The notes under the pieces: model-generated
What the model saw: only the letters and a program-made list of their open reading frames with translations
Told to the model about the DNA's origin: nothing
Databases searched by the model: none
Translations under genes and position numbers: made by a program
Assembly (NCBI GenBank): GCA_022841965.1
Contig: JALHQM010000002.1
Location: 103,594-136,366, forward strand
Reading direction: 5' to 3'
Length of the DNA: 32,773 nucleotides
Source: Hyphomicrobium sp.
GTDB lineage: Bacteria > Pseudomonadota > Alphaproteobacteria > Rhizobiales > Hyphomicrobiaceae
In this document: piece after piece, positions 25,957-32,773 of the stretch
Position numbering within the stretch: position 1 is the stretch's first letter
How the letters are laid out: every line of letters begins with the position of its first letter

Positions 25957-26901
25957 ATGATAATTCATGTCGTTGTAAATAGCCGGGCCGGAACGGTGCT
26001 CGATTGGGACAGTGGGCCGCTGAAGGAGGCAATCCTGGCGGCATTCCGGGCACAGGGGCATGAGGTGACTTTGCACCTCATTTCACCGGACGCAGTGTTG
26101 CCGACAATTCAGCGCGCTTTGGATCAAGGCTGTGACGCTCTGGTCGTCGGCGGAGGCGATGGCACGGTGCGAACGGCGGCCAGTGTCTTGTTGGGGACCG
26201 ATGTCCCGTTGGGTATCCTGCCGCTGGGCACGCTGAACAGGCTGGCGCGGGACTTAAAGATTCCGCTGGAGGTTCATGCGGCGGCTGCGGCACTGGCGAA
26301 CGGGCGGGTGGCGGCGATTGATGTCGGCGACGTCAATGGGCGGATATTTCTCAACAATTCGGTTCTTGGTTTGACGGTTGTTTATTCCCAGTACCGGCAG
26401 TCGGTGCGGGGGCGGCCGTTTTTCGAGCGCATGCGCGGCTATGGCTCGGCGTTGCAGGACATTCTGAAAAGCCGGCGGCGGATGGATGTCGACATCGATC
26501 ATGGGCAGTCGCGGATGCGCCTTAGGGTTCTGTCGATGGCGGTTTCCAATAACCGGTATATCGAGAAGGCGAGCTTGATGTTGGAGAAGGAGGCGCTCAA
26601 CGACGGTGTGCTGGCGGCTTACATTTCGCAACATCCGTCGGGTTGGGCATTGGCGCGTGCCATTATCCGGGCGATGTTCGGGCGGTTCAAATCCGATCCG
26701 AATGTGGTTCACATCGAGGCGCATGAAATCAATGTTTCGGCGCGGCGGTCGCGGCTGAGACTGGCCAACGATGGGGAATTGGAGATTGTGGAGATGCCGC
26801 TCAGGTATCGCATCCGGCCTCGCGCTCTTAAGGTTCTCGTGCCCGCCTCAGAAGGTCTCTCCGATGCGCAACGATCCCACGACGCCATCCTCGCCCGCTG
26901 A
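25957..26901 (+). CDS. Diacylglycerol kinase-family lipid kinase
   Basis: This 314-residue protein has the DAGK catalytic core: VVVNSRAGT near the start, the nucleotide-binding GGGDGT at 65-70 and GTLNRLARDL at 91-100 (the GTxN motif). The second lobe carries the variable lipid site, then LEKEALNDGVLAAYISQHPS and a closing NVSARRSRLRLANDGE. Bacterial members phosphorylate diacylglycerol or related lipids. The PAP2 gene overlaps its 3' end by 38 bases, so kinase and phosphatase are likely co-expressed in lipid turnover. The ATG at 25957 starts directly at MIIHVVVNSR; no strong ribosome site is seen. Confidence 0.93.
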   Translation: MIIHVVVNSRAGTVLDWDSGPLKEAILAAFRAQGHEVTLHLISPDAVLPTIQRALDQGCDALVVGGGDGTVRTAASVLLGTDVPLGILPLGTLNRLARDLKIPLEVHAAAAALANGRVAAIDVGDVNGRIFLNNSVLGLTVVYSQYRQSVRGRPFFERMRGYGSALQDILKSRRRMDVDIDHGQSRMRLRVLSMAVSNNRYIEKASLMLEKEALNDGVLAAYISQHPSGWALARAIIRAMFGRFKSDPNVVHIEAHEINVSARRSRLRLANDGELEIVEMPLRYRIRPRALKVLVPASEGLSDAQRSHDAILAR

Positions 26902-27616
26902 GGCTCAAGCAAAGAGGGGGCGTGCTAAGACGTGGCGCGAGCGGTGGCCGGTGGAAGCAGAGGTTCTGCTGGCTCTTAGCGGGGCTGCGACGGGGCTGTT
27001 GGCGTTTTTGCTGATCGCAGGTAGCGTTTTCAACGGCGGATTTCGCGGCATCGATGAGGCGCTGCTGTTGGCTTTGCGCAACCCGGCGGATCGGTCCGAT
27101 CCTTTGGGACCGGCGTGGTTTGAAGAGGTCGTGCGGGATGTGACGGCACTCGGGTCGACGGTGGTGCTGACGCTTGTTGTGTTGGCGGTGTGGGGCTTTC
27201 TGACGCTCTCAGGTAGGCCCCGCAAGGCGCTGGCTGTTTTGGGGTGGAGTGCGGCAGGCGCTCTCCTTAGCACGATTGCAAAGCTCGGATTTGCAAGACC
27301 GCGGCCGGATCTGGTGCCGCACGGGGCTGAGGTTTACACGCACTCGTTTCCCAGTGGGCACGCCTTGTCGTCGGCGGTGATTTTTCTGACGCTGGGCGCC
27401 ATGATTGCATTGGTGCAGGACGACCGGCGGATCAAATTCTACGTCTTGGCCTTCGCGGTGCTGTTGACGCTGCTGGTGGGGCTGAGCCGGATTTATCTCG
27501 GCGTACATTGGCCGTCCGACGTGCTGGCCGGATGGGCGCTGGGGGCGGCATGGGCTACGATTGGCTGGCTTGTTTTTCGGCGTATGGACTTTGCGCCGCC
27601 CGGCCCGCGTCAGTGA
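26864..27616 (+). CDS. PAP2-family phosphatase
   Basis: The ATG at 26864 follows AGAAGG by eight bases and lies inside the end of the lipid kinase gene; the product has 250 residues. All three PAP2 motifs are present: K(x6)RP with Lys140 and Arg147, PSGH at 163-166 and SR(x5)HxxxD with Arg209, His215 and Asp219. About six membrane helices surround them. It should dephosphorylate a lipid phosphate such as phosphatidic acid or undecaprenyl pyrophosphate, reversing or complementing the kinase. Its stop overlaps the stop region of the convergent HlyD gene (seven bases). Confidence 0.95.
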   Translation: MRNDPTTPSSPAEAQAKRGRAKTWRERWPVEAEVLLALSGAATGLLAFLLIAGSVFNGGFRGIDEALLLALRNPADRSDPLGPAWFEEVVRDVTALGSTVVLTLVVLAVWGFLTLSGRPRKALAVLGWSAAGALLSTIAKLGFARPRPDLVPHGAEVYTHSFPSGHALSSAVIFLTLGAMIALVQDDRRIKFYVLAFAVLLTLLVGLSRIYLGVHWPSDVLAGWALGAAWATIGWLVFRRMDFAPPGPRQ

Positions 27617-28842
27617 CCCCCGCTCAACACGAGCACTTTGACCGGCATTTGTAGGGCCTGCGAGCGCAAGATTGCAGCATGCACGACGCCGACGGTGTCG
27701 ATGGCGTGCAGGGCAAAGCGCTTGAAGAGGTTCGGCTCGGTTTGGATGCGCTCGTGGTTGCTGGAATAGGCGTTCACGATGCAACTGGAGCCGGGTGTCA
27801 CAGCATCCAACCCGCCTTCGTACAATGGCTCAAGGTAAACGGTGATGGAGCCTGGGGCGCGGGCCTGTTGCAGGTCAACGAGTTGTTCGCCAGCGCGGAA
27901 CTGGCCGGACGAAATCACGTCCTGCACATCGACGATGACGAGGGGGATGATCGAGAGCGGCTTCGACATGCAGGTCGCTTCAGCGGCCATGCCAACTTTC
28001 ATGACCTGCGCCTCGATCTGGCCGAAGCCAGCGTGAAGCTGGCGGCGGCCGGTGCGTTTTGGGATAAGAATGCCAGCAGGCCGCATGATGGAGCTGACGA
28101 AGTCGCCTCGCTTTAAAACAAACTGCTCGAGGCGGCCGTCGAGACCGGCGTAGATGATGGTCTTGTCGAGATCAACCTGGGCCTGATCAAGGGCCGCCTT
28201 GGCGCTCTCCTTCTGGGCCGGGAGGAGTGTAGAAATCTTGGTTTCCGCTGCTTGGAGCCCGGCTTGGGCGGCGGCGAGTTGGCCTTGGCGTGCATCGACA
28301 GTCACCTGGAGTTTTTCCAGATCGCGGGCGGCGACGATGCCGGCGTTGCGCTGGGCGAGATCCTGCTTGGTGCGCAAATCATCGAGTGCTTGCTGCAGCG
28401 CGCCTTGGGCCTCCTTGATCTGGCCGTTGGCGGCAGCAATGTCGGCTTTGGCCATTTCCATTTGTGCATCGATTTCGGCGACACGGCGTTTGGAGGTTTC
28501 GAGGGCGGCTTCCTGCTTGGCGCTGTCGAGCTTGAAGAGTTTGTCGCCCTGCTTCACTTCACCGGTGACGGGGACGTAGACCTCTTCGACGCGGCCGGGG
28601 GTTTCGGGGAGGATGGGGACGGTGCGGTAGAACATCACCGCGTTGGACGTGGAGGGATGGTTGTAGAAAATGATCGTGATGAGCAGGACGGTCAGGAGAA
28701 TGCAACCGGTGATGCCCCAGCGCAGTTCGTACCAGACGGAATAAAGCGTGATCTCGTGGCCGAAGCGTTTGCCCTGCTGGTAGTGGCGATAAAGATAGTC
28801 GGGCAGGATCGTGAACATGGAACAGATGAGAATTTCCAGCAT
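27610..28842 (-). CDS. HlyD-family membrane fusion protein (YibH/YiaV-like)
   Basis: This 410-residue inner-membrane adaptor has a short N-terminal part, one membrane helix at 43-60 (GITGCILLTVLLITIIFY) and then the family pattern: FYRTVPILPETPGRVEEVYV, VKQGDKLFKLDSAKQEAALE, a long Ala/Gln coiled coil (about 110-230) and a beta barrel. It ends with a short helix region NLFKRFALHAIDTVGVVHAA. This lay-out and its pairing with a DUF3302-like membrane protein match E. coli YiaV-YiaW and YibH-YibI, of unknown transport role. It follows its partner after three bases. No outer membrane factor or ABC gene is nearby. Confidence 0.88.
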   Translation of the reverse strand: MLEILICSMFTILPDYLYRHYQQGKRFGHEITLYSVWYELRWGITGCILLTVLLITIIFYNHPSTSNAVMFYRTVPILPETPGRVEEVYVPVTGEVKQGDKLFKLDSAKQEAALETSKRRVAEIDAQMEMAKADIAAANGQIKEAQGALQQALDDLRTKQDLAQRNAGIVAARDLEKLQVTVDARQGQLAAAQAGLQAAETKISTLLPAQKESAKAALDQAQVDLDKTIIYAGLDGRLEQFVLKRGDFVSSIMRPAGILIPKRTGRRQLHAGFGQIEAQVMKVGMAAEATCMSKPLSIIPLVIVDVQDVISSGQFRAGEQLVDLQQARAPGSITVYLEPLYEGGLDAVTPGSSCIVNAYSSNHERIQTEPNLFKRFALHAIDTVGVVHAAILRSQALQMPVKVLVLSGGH

Positions 28843-28845
28843 GTC

Positions 28846-29289
28846 TCACACTCCCGTCGACGGTGAGGCGGCGGGTGCGAGGGCAGCCGGTGGCGGTTCG
28901 GGGGTGGCGTGATTGTTTTCTTGATCGGCGGGCGCTTCGTCGGGCGGTGGTGGAACCCCTGCGTGTTTTTCGAGGGCAGCAGCCATGCGCTTGAGCGGAG
29001 AAATGAAATCCGGCAGATCGATCAGGGCGAGGAGGAGGGCCGCTACCCAGAACGCATGAATGTGGGTGAAGAGCGAGAGCAGGCCGAGCACGGCGACGAT
29101 CTCGAATTGCAGCTTTTTGTGCCCCATGCGCTCGGGGAGGGAATGCAGGGTGAAGAACAGGACGCCAAGCCCGATGACCCCTGCGAGTACGATCAGGGTG
29201 ACGATGACATAGAGGGGATCGCCTTCGCTCGGTCCGCTGATGAAGGATGGCAGATGATGCGGGGCCATCGGATGTAGACCGTCACTCAC
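28846..29289 (-). CDS. DUF3302-like membrane protein
   Basis: This 147-residue protein has two to three membrane helices (about 25-48 YVIVTLIVLAGVIGLGVLFF and about 62-92) and a Pro/Ala-rich cytoplasmic tail. LHSLPERMGHKKLQFEIVAV with LGLLSLFTHIHAFWVAALLL fits the YiaW/YibI DUF3302 pattern. It precedes the HlyD gene with only a three-base gap, so the two are co-translated. The tail (about 55 residues of PPPPDEAPADQ type) is longer than usual in E. coli homologues. The function of the pair is unknown. Confidence 0.75.
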   Translation of the reverse strand: MSDGLHPMAPHHLPSFISGPSEGDPLYVIVTLIVLAGVIGLGVLFFTLHSLPERMGHKKLQFEIVAVLGLLSLFTHIHAFWVAALLLALIDLPDFISPLKRMAAALEKHAGVPPPPDEAPADQENNHATPEPPPAALAPAASPSTGV

Positions 29290-29480
29290 GGCAGCCCCCT
29301 GTGAGAGTTCTCGTTGGCGAAAAATTGGAAACGAAAAGCGATTCTATCGCGTAGCATCATGGAAGAGCTGGTGCCGTCAAGCGGTTCACTGATGATATTG
29401 CCCGGCATCATTGTGGATATACTTGCGCAAGGATGGACATGTGTCCCATGCGGGTCAACCGACGGGCAGTACGAGGCAGT

Positions 29481-29930
29481 ATGGTTAGCACGATGTGGCA
29501 CAGGGCGATTGCGATCGGTGTGGTGTTGAGTGCTGGTGTGACCCGTGACGTGGGTGCAGCGGGCCCTGCGATTGTCCTCGCGCAAGCGGTGCCTCGACCG
29601 TTCGAAAGCCGCCCACCGACGGGCGCGCCGACGCCGGCGCCTCGCTCCTCGAGCGGGGGCACAATGGTGCTACCGCGCGTGCCCTACGATCATCGGATAG
29701 ATGGGCTTGGCCGTCCTGGAGGGGATGGGCGGTCTGACGGGCGGCTACGGCCGGGCCCCGAAAGTCAGAGTGTTGTGCCCAAGGCTCCGGGTGCGGGTGG
29801 CGATCCGGCAAAGTTTTTCGACAAGCCGGCGGGCAGCGCGCTCAGTTGTGAAAACTTGCGGCGGCTGGCGGAGCGCACGGGGCGGCTTTATTGGCGCAAT
29901 CGTTACGACCGATGCCTTGGGACGAAGTAG
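29481..29930 (+). CDS. Putative exported protein, unknown function
   Basis: The ATG at 29481 has GAGG just upstream and gives 149 residues. A signal-like start (MVSTMWHRAIAIGVVLSAGV) leads to a Pro/Gly/Arg-rich low-complexity middle (residues 30-115) and a better-ordered C-terminal end, GSALSCENLRRLAERTGRLY with two Cys (SCENL and DRCLGTK), which could be a small disulfide domain. It ends one base before the convergent TonB-like gene. I cannot name a family, and composition bias lowers certainty. Codon usage in the C-terminal part looks ordinary. Confidence 0.5.
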   Translation: MVSTMWHRAIAIGVVLSAGVTRDVGAAGPAIVLAQAVPRPFESRPPTGAPTPAPRSSSGGTMVLPRVPYDHRIDGLGRPGGDGRSDGRLRPGPESQSVVPKAPGAGGDPAKFFDKPAGSALSCENLRRLAERTGRLYWRNRYDRCLGTK

Positions 29931-29931
29931 C

Positions 29932-30981
29932 TCAGCGATAAATATACGTGACGAAGAAGACGAGATCGGCCGGCACGGCGTTGTGTGGCGGGAAGGGGAA
30001 GCTCGACTGCTTGGTGGCGAAGACAACGCTCTGGTCGAGGCCGCCGACGTTGGATGGTTTGAGAACGGTGGTGCGGACGAGGTTGCCCTTCATGTTGAGT
30101 TCGATGCGGACGGTGACACGGCCGAAGGTGTTTCTCAGCTGAGGCATCGTTGTCTGCAAGGCGCGTATGACCCCGCGCGCGAAATCGTCATTCTCACCTG
30201 ATCGCGTGATGCCGGCGGGACGCTGCAGGCCTGCGCCACCGCCGCCGACGGGAGCTTGGAACACTGCGGGAGGCGTTAAATCGAGTTTGGCCGTTTCGGT
30301 GGTCTTCTGCGCGGGCTTTGGCGGTGCGGGAGTTTTGGGTTTTGCTTCGGCCGGTTTTTCGGCGGGTTTGTTGATCTTTGACGGATCGGGCAGTTCAAGA
30401 AGTTTGGCCGTTTCGTCGGTCAGTTCGGCCTCTTTGCTTTCAGTTTCGGTGGGCTTTTGCTGTTCGGTTTTTTCCTGAGATGGCTTCGCTTGCGTTTGCT
30501 TGGGTGCCGGGTCGGTTGAGTCTTCGGGCAGCGTCGGGCGCAGTGATGCCGGGGGTGCTGGCTGTTCGGCGGGGGCGGGTTCAGCGGCTGCAGGCGGCGG
30601 TGGAGCGGGCGCTGCGGCGGGTGGCTCGGCGGGCTGGGGTTGCTCGACGGGAGGGGCGGGTGTTGGCGGCGGGGTGGACTGCTCTGTGGGTGGAGTTGGC
30701 GGGGGCGCAGGGCGGCCAGCGGCAGTATCTTCGACCGTGGCGCGGCCTTGCAGATCTTTTGCGGTGATGATCGAGACGCTGATGGCGTCGTCGGCGCCGC
30801 CGTCGGCACCCAGGCGGCGCGGTTCGCCCGTGTTGATGCGCACCAGCAAGAGGGCGTGCAGGATGATCGCGATCAGCAGGAATCGGAAGAAACGGCGGTC
30901 GTCGTCCGACGTGCGCATCCGGCTTTCGCCACCGCCGACGGCGGAGAGGGCGGCGGTCAGGTTTGATGCTTCAATCGCCAT
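29932..30981 (-). CDS. TonB-like protein with long Pro-rich spacer
   Basis: From the ATG at 30981 the product has 349 residues: a cytoplasmic N-terminus, one membrane helix at about 31-48 (FFRFLLIAIILHALLLVRI), then some 160 residues of Pro/Ala/Glu/Lys-rich spacer. A TonB/TolA-type C-terminal domain follows (TFGRVTVRIELNMKGNLVRT, then STVLKPSNVGGLDQSVVFAT-like and SSFPFPPHNAVPADLVF). TonB proteins transmit proton-motive energy across the periplasm. ExbB/ExbD and receptor genes are not nearby, so this is an orphan energiser or a TolA-like envelope link. A downstream ATG (MRTSDDD) is an alternative start. Confidence 0.75.
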   Translation of the reverse strand: MAIEASNLTAALSAVGGGESRMRTSDDDRRFFRFLLIAIILHALLLVRINTGEPRRLGADGGADDAISVSIITAKDLQGRATVEDTAAGRPAPPPTPPTEQSTPPPTPAPPVEQPQPAEPPAAAPAPPPPAAAEPAPAEQPAPPASLRPTLPEDSTDPAPKQTQAKPSQEKTEQQKPTETESKEAELTDETAKLLELPDPSKINKPAEKPAEAKPKTPAPPKPAQKTTETAKLDLTPPAVFQAPVGGGGAGLQRPAGITRSGENDDFARGVIRALQTTMPQLRNTFGRVTVRIELNMKGNLVRTTVLKPSNVGGLDQSVVFATKQSSFPFPPHNAVPADLVFFVTYIYR

Positions 30982-31172
30982 GACACTTGATTTAGCGCGA
31001 TTTGCTGCGCTGCGGAACGTTGTGTTGAAAGGCAACGGCCGTCGCCGGCCTAGACGTGTTGCAGAAAAGTGCTTTTCAAATCCGTGGATAATTGTAGCTT
31101 AGGATTTGAAATGTGAGCGATTGGGGTATCGCGCACGCTGTTTTGTATTTTGTACGCGTGGAGTAACCTCAG

Positions 31173-31397
31173 ATGTCCGAGTTCAGCCTTGTATTCGCTG
31201 TCACAGCCGCCGTTTCGGCTGCTTATGTCTCGTGGGGTGTTTACCGCCTTTATATGGCTTTAGGTCAGTGCCCGCGGTGTCATCGCCGCCTGAACCGTGC
31301 CGTTGCGATCTGCCCCGGTTGCGGCTGCCGCCGTCATGAGCACGCGGATCAGCGGGCGAGGGTGCCTTCCGCGCCGCGACGGCCTGTAACGGGCTGA
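31173..31397 (+). CDS. Membrane/zinc-ribbon microprotein, copy 1
   Basis: The ATG at 31173 has GGAG nine bases upstream and gives 74 residues. One membrane helix (about 5-31, SLVFAVTAAVSAAYVSWGVY) is followed directly by a ribbon: CPRC, then RRLNRAVAICPGCGCRRHEH, with Cys-x2-Cys pairs and a Cys-Gly-Cys. It should sit in the membrane with the zinc ribbon outside the bilayer; side unknown. A paralogue lies 226 bases downstream on the same strand (RLYMALGxCPxC and RLNRAV shared). A weak TTGGGG-17-TGTATT promoter precedes it. No family is recognised. Confidence 0.72.
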   Translation: MSEFSLVFAVTAAVSAAYVSWGVYRLYMALGQCPRCHRRLNRAVAICPGCGCRRHEHADQRARVPSAPRRPVTG

Positions 31398-31495
31398 GCA
31401 TCGTCGTCGATCGCCCGCTTCGGTTGGGATGGCCAGGATATCATTCAGACATTTCTGGAGAGTGCCGCCGCGAGCCGATTTCGCACAACACACGT

Positions 31496-31523
31496 TTGGC
31501 GGGAATTTATTGCACACTACAAT
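31496..31523 (+). promoter_or_regulatory. Candidate promoter for copy 2 microprotein
   Basis: TTGGCG (31496-31501) and TACAAT (31518-31523) are 16 bases apart, about 100 bases upstream of the GTG start. This suggests copy 2 is transcribed on its own, with a leader of about 95 bases. Confidence 0.35.
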
Positions 31524-31623
31524 TTAAAGCTCATTGGGGCGTGTTCGGCTCTATAACGTGCTATGCTCGACGCGCATTTAACGTTGATATTGGGATGTTC
31601 TCTCAGCGAGTACAGAGGGGTCC

Positions 31624-31821
31624 GTGGCTGTCTTCGCGCACTATGGCCTGCTCGCTGGCGTCGCACTTGCGGTAGCCGCGGCTTACGCGGCGTGGCTAGC
31701 GTATCGGCTGTACATGGCGCTGGGGAGCTGTCCGCAGTGTTTGCACCGGTTAAACAGAGCCGTGGACGTCTGCCATCGGTGTGGCTGCCGGCAACACGAG
31801 CATCACACCCGCCGCCGATGA
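31624..31821 (+). CDS. Membrane/zinc-ribbon microprotein, copy 2
   Basis: The GTG at 31624 follows AGAGGGG and gives 65 residues. The layout equals copy 1: membrane helix (about 5-32, YGLLAGVALAVAAAYAAWLA), then YRLYMALGSCPQCLHRLNRA, VDVCHRCGCRQHEHH and a basic end. The four ribbon Cys and HEH are kept while linker residues differ, so the cysteines are under selection. It clearly arose by duplication with copy 1. Copy 2 lacks about ten residues at the C-terminus. Function unknown. Confidence 0.7.
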   Translation: MAVFAHYGLLAGVALAVAAAYAAWLAYRLYMALGSCPQCLHRLNRAVDVCHRCGCRQHEHHTRRR

Positions 31822-31946
31822 TGCGTTGAGGCATATCGGGGAGAGCGGGGTTCAATCACCGTGCGTTTCTATCCCTCTGCGTGCTTGCACATTGACAGCT
31901 GGCCATTTCGACCTAGAACCCGGGTCACACACAGGAGATTGACCCC

Positions 31947-32069
31947 ATGCCGACGATGTCGAATTCGCGCCGCCGTAAGATCCAGGCCCGCCAGCGCAAA
32001 GCGAAAAATGCGGAGATGCGCGTCGCCAAGATCGTCAAGAAAGTGCGCAACGCCAAGCCTGCGGGTTAA
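31947..32069 (+). CDS. 40-residue basic microprotein
   Basis: An ATG at 31947 with AGGAG about ten bases before it encodes 40 residues (MPTMSNSRRRKIQARQRKAK ... VRNAKPAG), roughly 40% Arg/Lys with no aromatic residues. It is predicted as one basic helix, possibly nucleic acid- or ribosome-binding. A longer open frame on the same strand starting at 31861 is out of frame with it and lacks this ribosome site. It ends 14 bases before the convergent sugar dehydrogenase. No family is recognised. Confidence 0.6.
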   Translation: MPTMSNSRRRKIQARQRKAKNAEMRVAKIVKKVRNAKPAG

Positions 32070-32083
32070 TCGCCTGAGTTGGC

Positions 32084-32773
32084 CTAGCGGCTCGCGTCTT
32101 TGGCGTGCGGCCTGAGGTGCATGAGGCCGCCGTCTTCACCGTCTTTCAAAACATAGAGGCTGCCATCGCTCGCTTCGGCGACATCGCGAATGCGCATGCC
32201 CATGTCGACGCGATCGACTTCGCGCGCGGTTTCGCCTTTCACCTCGACAATGACCATCGCTTTGGAGCTCAGTCCGCCAATGAGCGCGGCACCGGTCCAA
32301 TCTGCAAAGCGGGTGCCGGTGTAAAACGTGAGGCCGGCAGGTGAGATGACGGGCGTCCAACTGATGACTGGCTTTTTGAATTCGGGCCGTGTGTCGTGGC
32401 GCGGGATCGGCTGTCCGTCATAGTGATCGCCGTTGGAGACGGCAGGCCAGCCGTAATCGGCTCCGCGCTCGATGAGGTTGAATTCATCGCCGCCGGCTGG
32501 GCCCATCTCGTGGATCCAGAGTTTGCGGGTGGCCGGATCGAAAGCGAGCCCAAGCGGGTTGCGGTGGCCGGTGCTCCAAACATCCTTGCGGGCGTTCTTG
32601 GCGTTTTGATCCATGTTGTCGGCAGGCAGCGAGCCGTCGGGATTGATGCGCACGATTTTACCGGCGTTGGTGGCGGGATCGTGAGAGAGGAAGCGCTGAC
32701 GATCGCCATTGGTGATGAAAAGTTTCTCGTCGCCGGAGAACGCCATGTGGCCGCCGAAGTGGCCGCGGCCGAT
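32084..32773 (-). CDS. PQQ-dependent sugar dehydrogenase (YliI/Asd-like), C-terminal part
   Basis: About 230 C-terminal residues are visible; the start lies beyond the right edge. The fragment begins IGRGHFGGHMAFSGDEKLFI and continues with HDPATNAGKIVRINPDGSLP, VWSTGHRNPLGLAFDPATRK, GPAGGDEFNLIERGADYGWP and SPAGLTFYTG, the signature blades of soluble aldose dehydrogenases. These oxidise sugars in the periplasm with PQQ and calcium, passing electrons to the respiratory chain. A signal peptide cannot be checked. It is convergent with the basic microprotein gene. Confidence 0.93.
   Translation of the reverse strand: MGRGHFGGHMAFSGDEKLFITNGDRQRFLSHDPATNAGKIVRINPDGSLPADNMDQNAKNARKDVWSTGHRNPLGLAFDPATRKLWIHEMGPAGGDEFNLIERGADYGWPAVSNGDHYDGQPIPRHDTRPEFKKPVISWTPVISPAGLTFYTGTRFADWTGAALIGGLSSKAMVIVEVKGETAREVDRVDMGMRIRDVAEASDGSLYVLKDGEDGGLMHLRPHAKDASR

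Noticed and set aside
31861-32115. 84-codon plus-strand frame around the basic microprotein
   Set aside because: Out of frame with the well-placed ATG at 31947, without its own ribosome site, and overlapping the convergent sugar dehydrogenase.

Overview
The window (about 60-65% GC by eye) looks like chromosomal DNA of an alphaproteobacterium of the order Hyphomicrobiales (Hyphomicrobium-like). The main clues are the hybrid kinase CckA near recA, alaS and a eukaryotic-type NADP isocitrate dehydrogenase, a DksA with a degenerate zinc finger, a duplicated PqiA-domain protein and a grxD/bolA pair. Genus is not resolved. I saw no tRNA, rRNA, insertion sequence, prophage or CRISPR array. This is core chromosome with a sprinkling of unrecognised small genes.

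Left part (1-6.6 kb). A minus-strand operon runs MoxR-type AAA+ ATPase, GFA-family zinc protein, then a lysine 2,3-aminomutase cut by the left edge; the last two overlap by GTGA. Between the ATPase and dksA (610 bases) there is no convincing gene. Instead there is a consensus CtrA box next to a -10 element, and about 210 bases further on the minus strand a near-perfect Rho-independent terminator: a candidate CtrA-controlled small RNA. Then come dksA with a histone-like N-terminal extension, a small exported protein, a large DUF3772/MscS channel and a FliO-like membrane protein.

Middle part (6.9-16.6 kb). cckA and a small membrane gene converge on a bidirectional terminator. recA follows with a probable LexA box over its promoter and its own terminator, then alaS, a small Cys-containing periplasmic protein and a KefB-type cation/proton antiporter.

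16.6-23.9 kb. On the minus strand are a DUF4241 protein, a pirin, and icd coupled to a 150-residue membrane protein. On the plus strand are a TrmJ-like SPOUT methyltransferase with an unusual N-terminal DUF433-like and CxxC extension, an exported Ala-rich protein, rpsD with a structured leader, and a small membrane protein.

23.9-32.8 kb. A duplicated PqiA membrane protein, grxD and bolA lie on the minus strand. A lipid kinase overlaps a PAP2 phosphatase gene on the plus strand. A DUF3302-HlyD pair and a TonB-like protein are on the minus strand. Two paralogous microproteins (one membrane helix plus a four-Cys ribbon) and a 40-residue basic protein are on the plus strand. A PQQ-type sugar dehydrogenase is cut by the right edge.

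The strongest candidates for something undescribed are the CtrA-box small RNA locus, the paralogous membrane/zinc-ribbon microproteins, and the DUF433-SPOUT fusion. All three are inferences from sequence alone.
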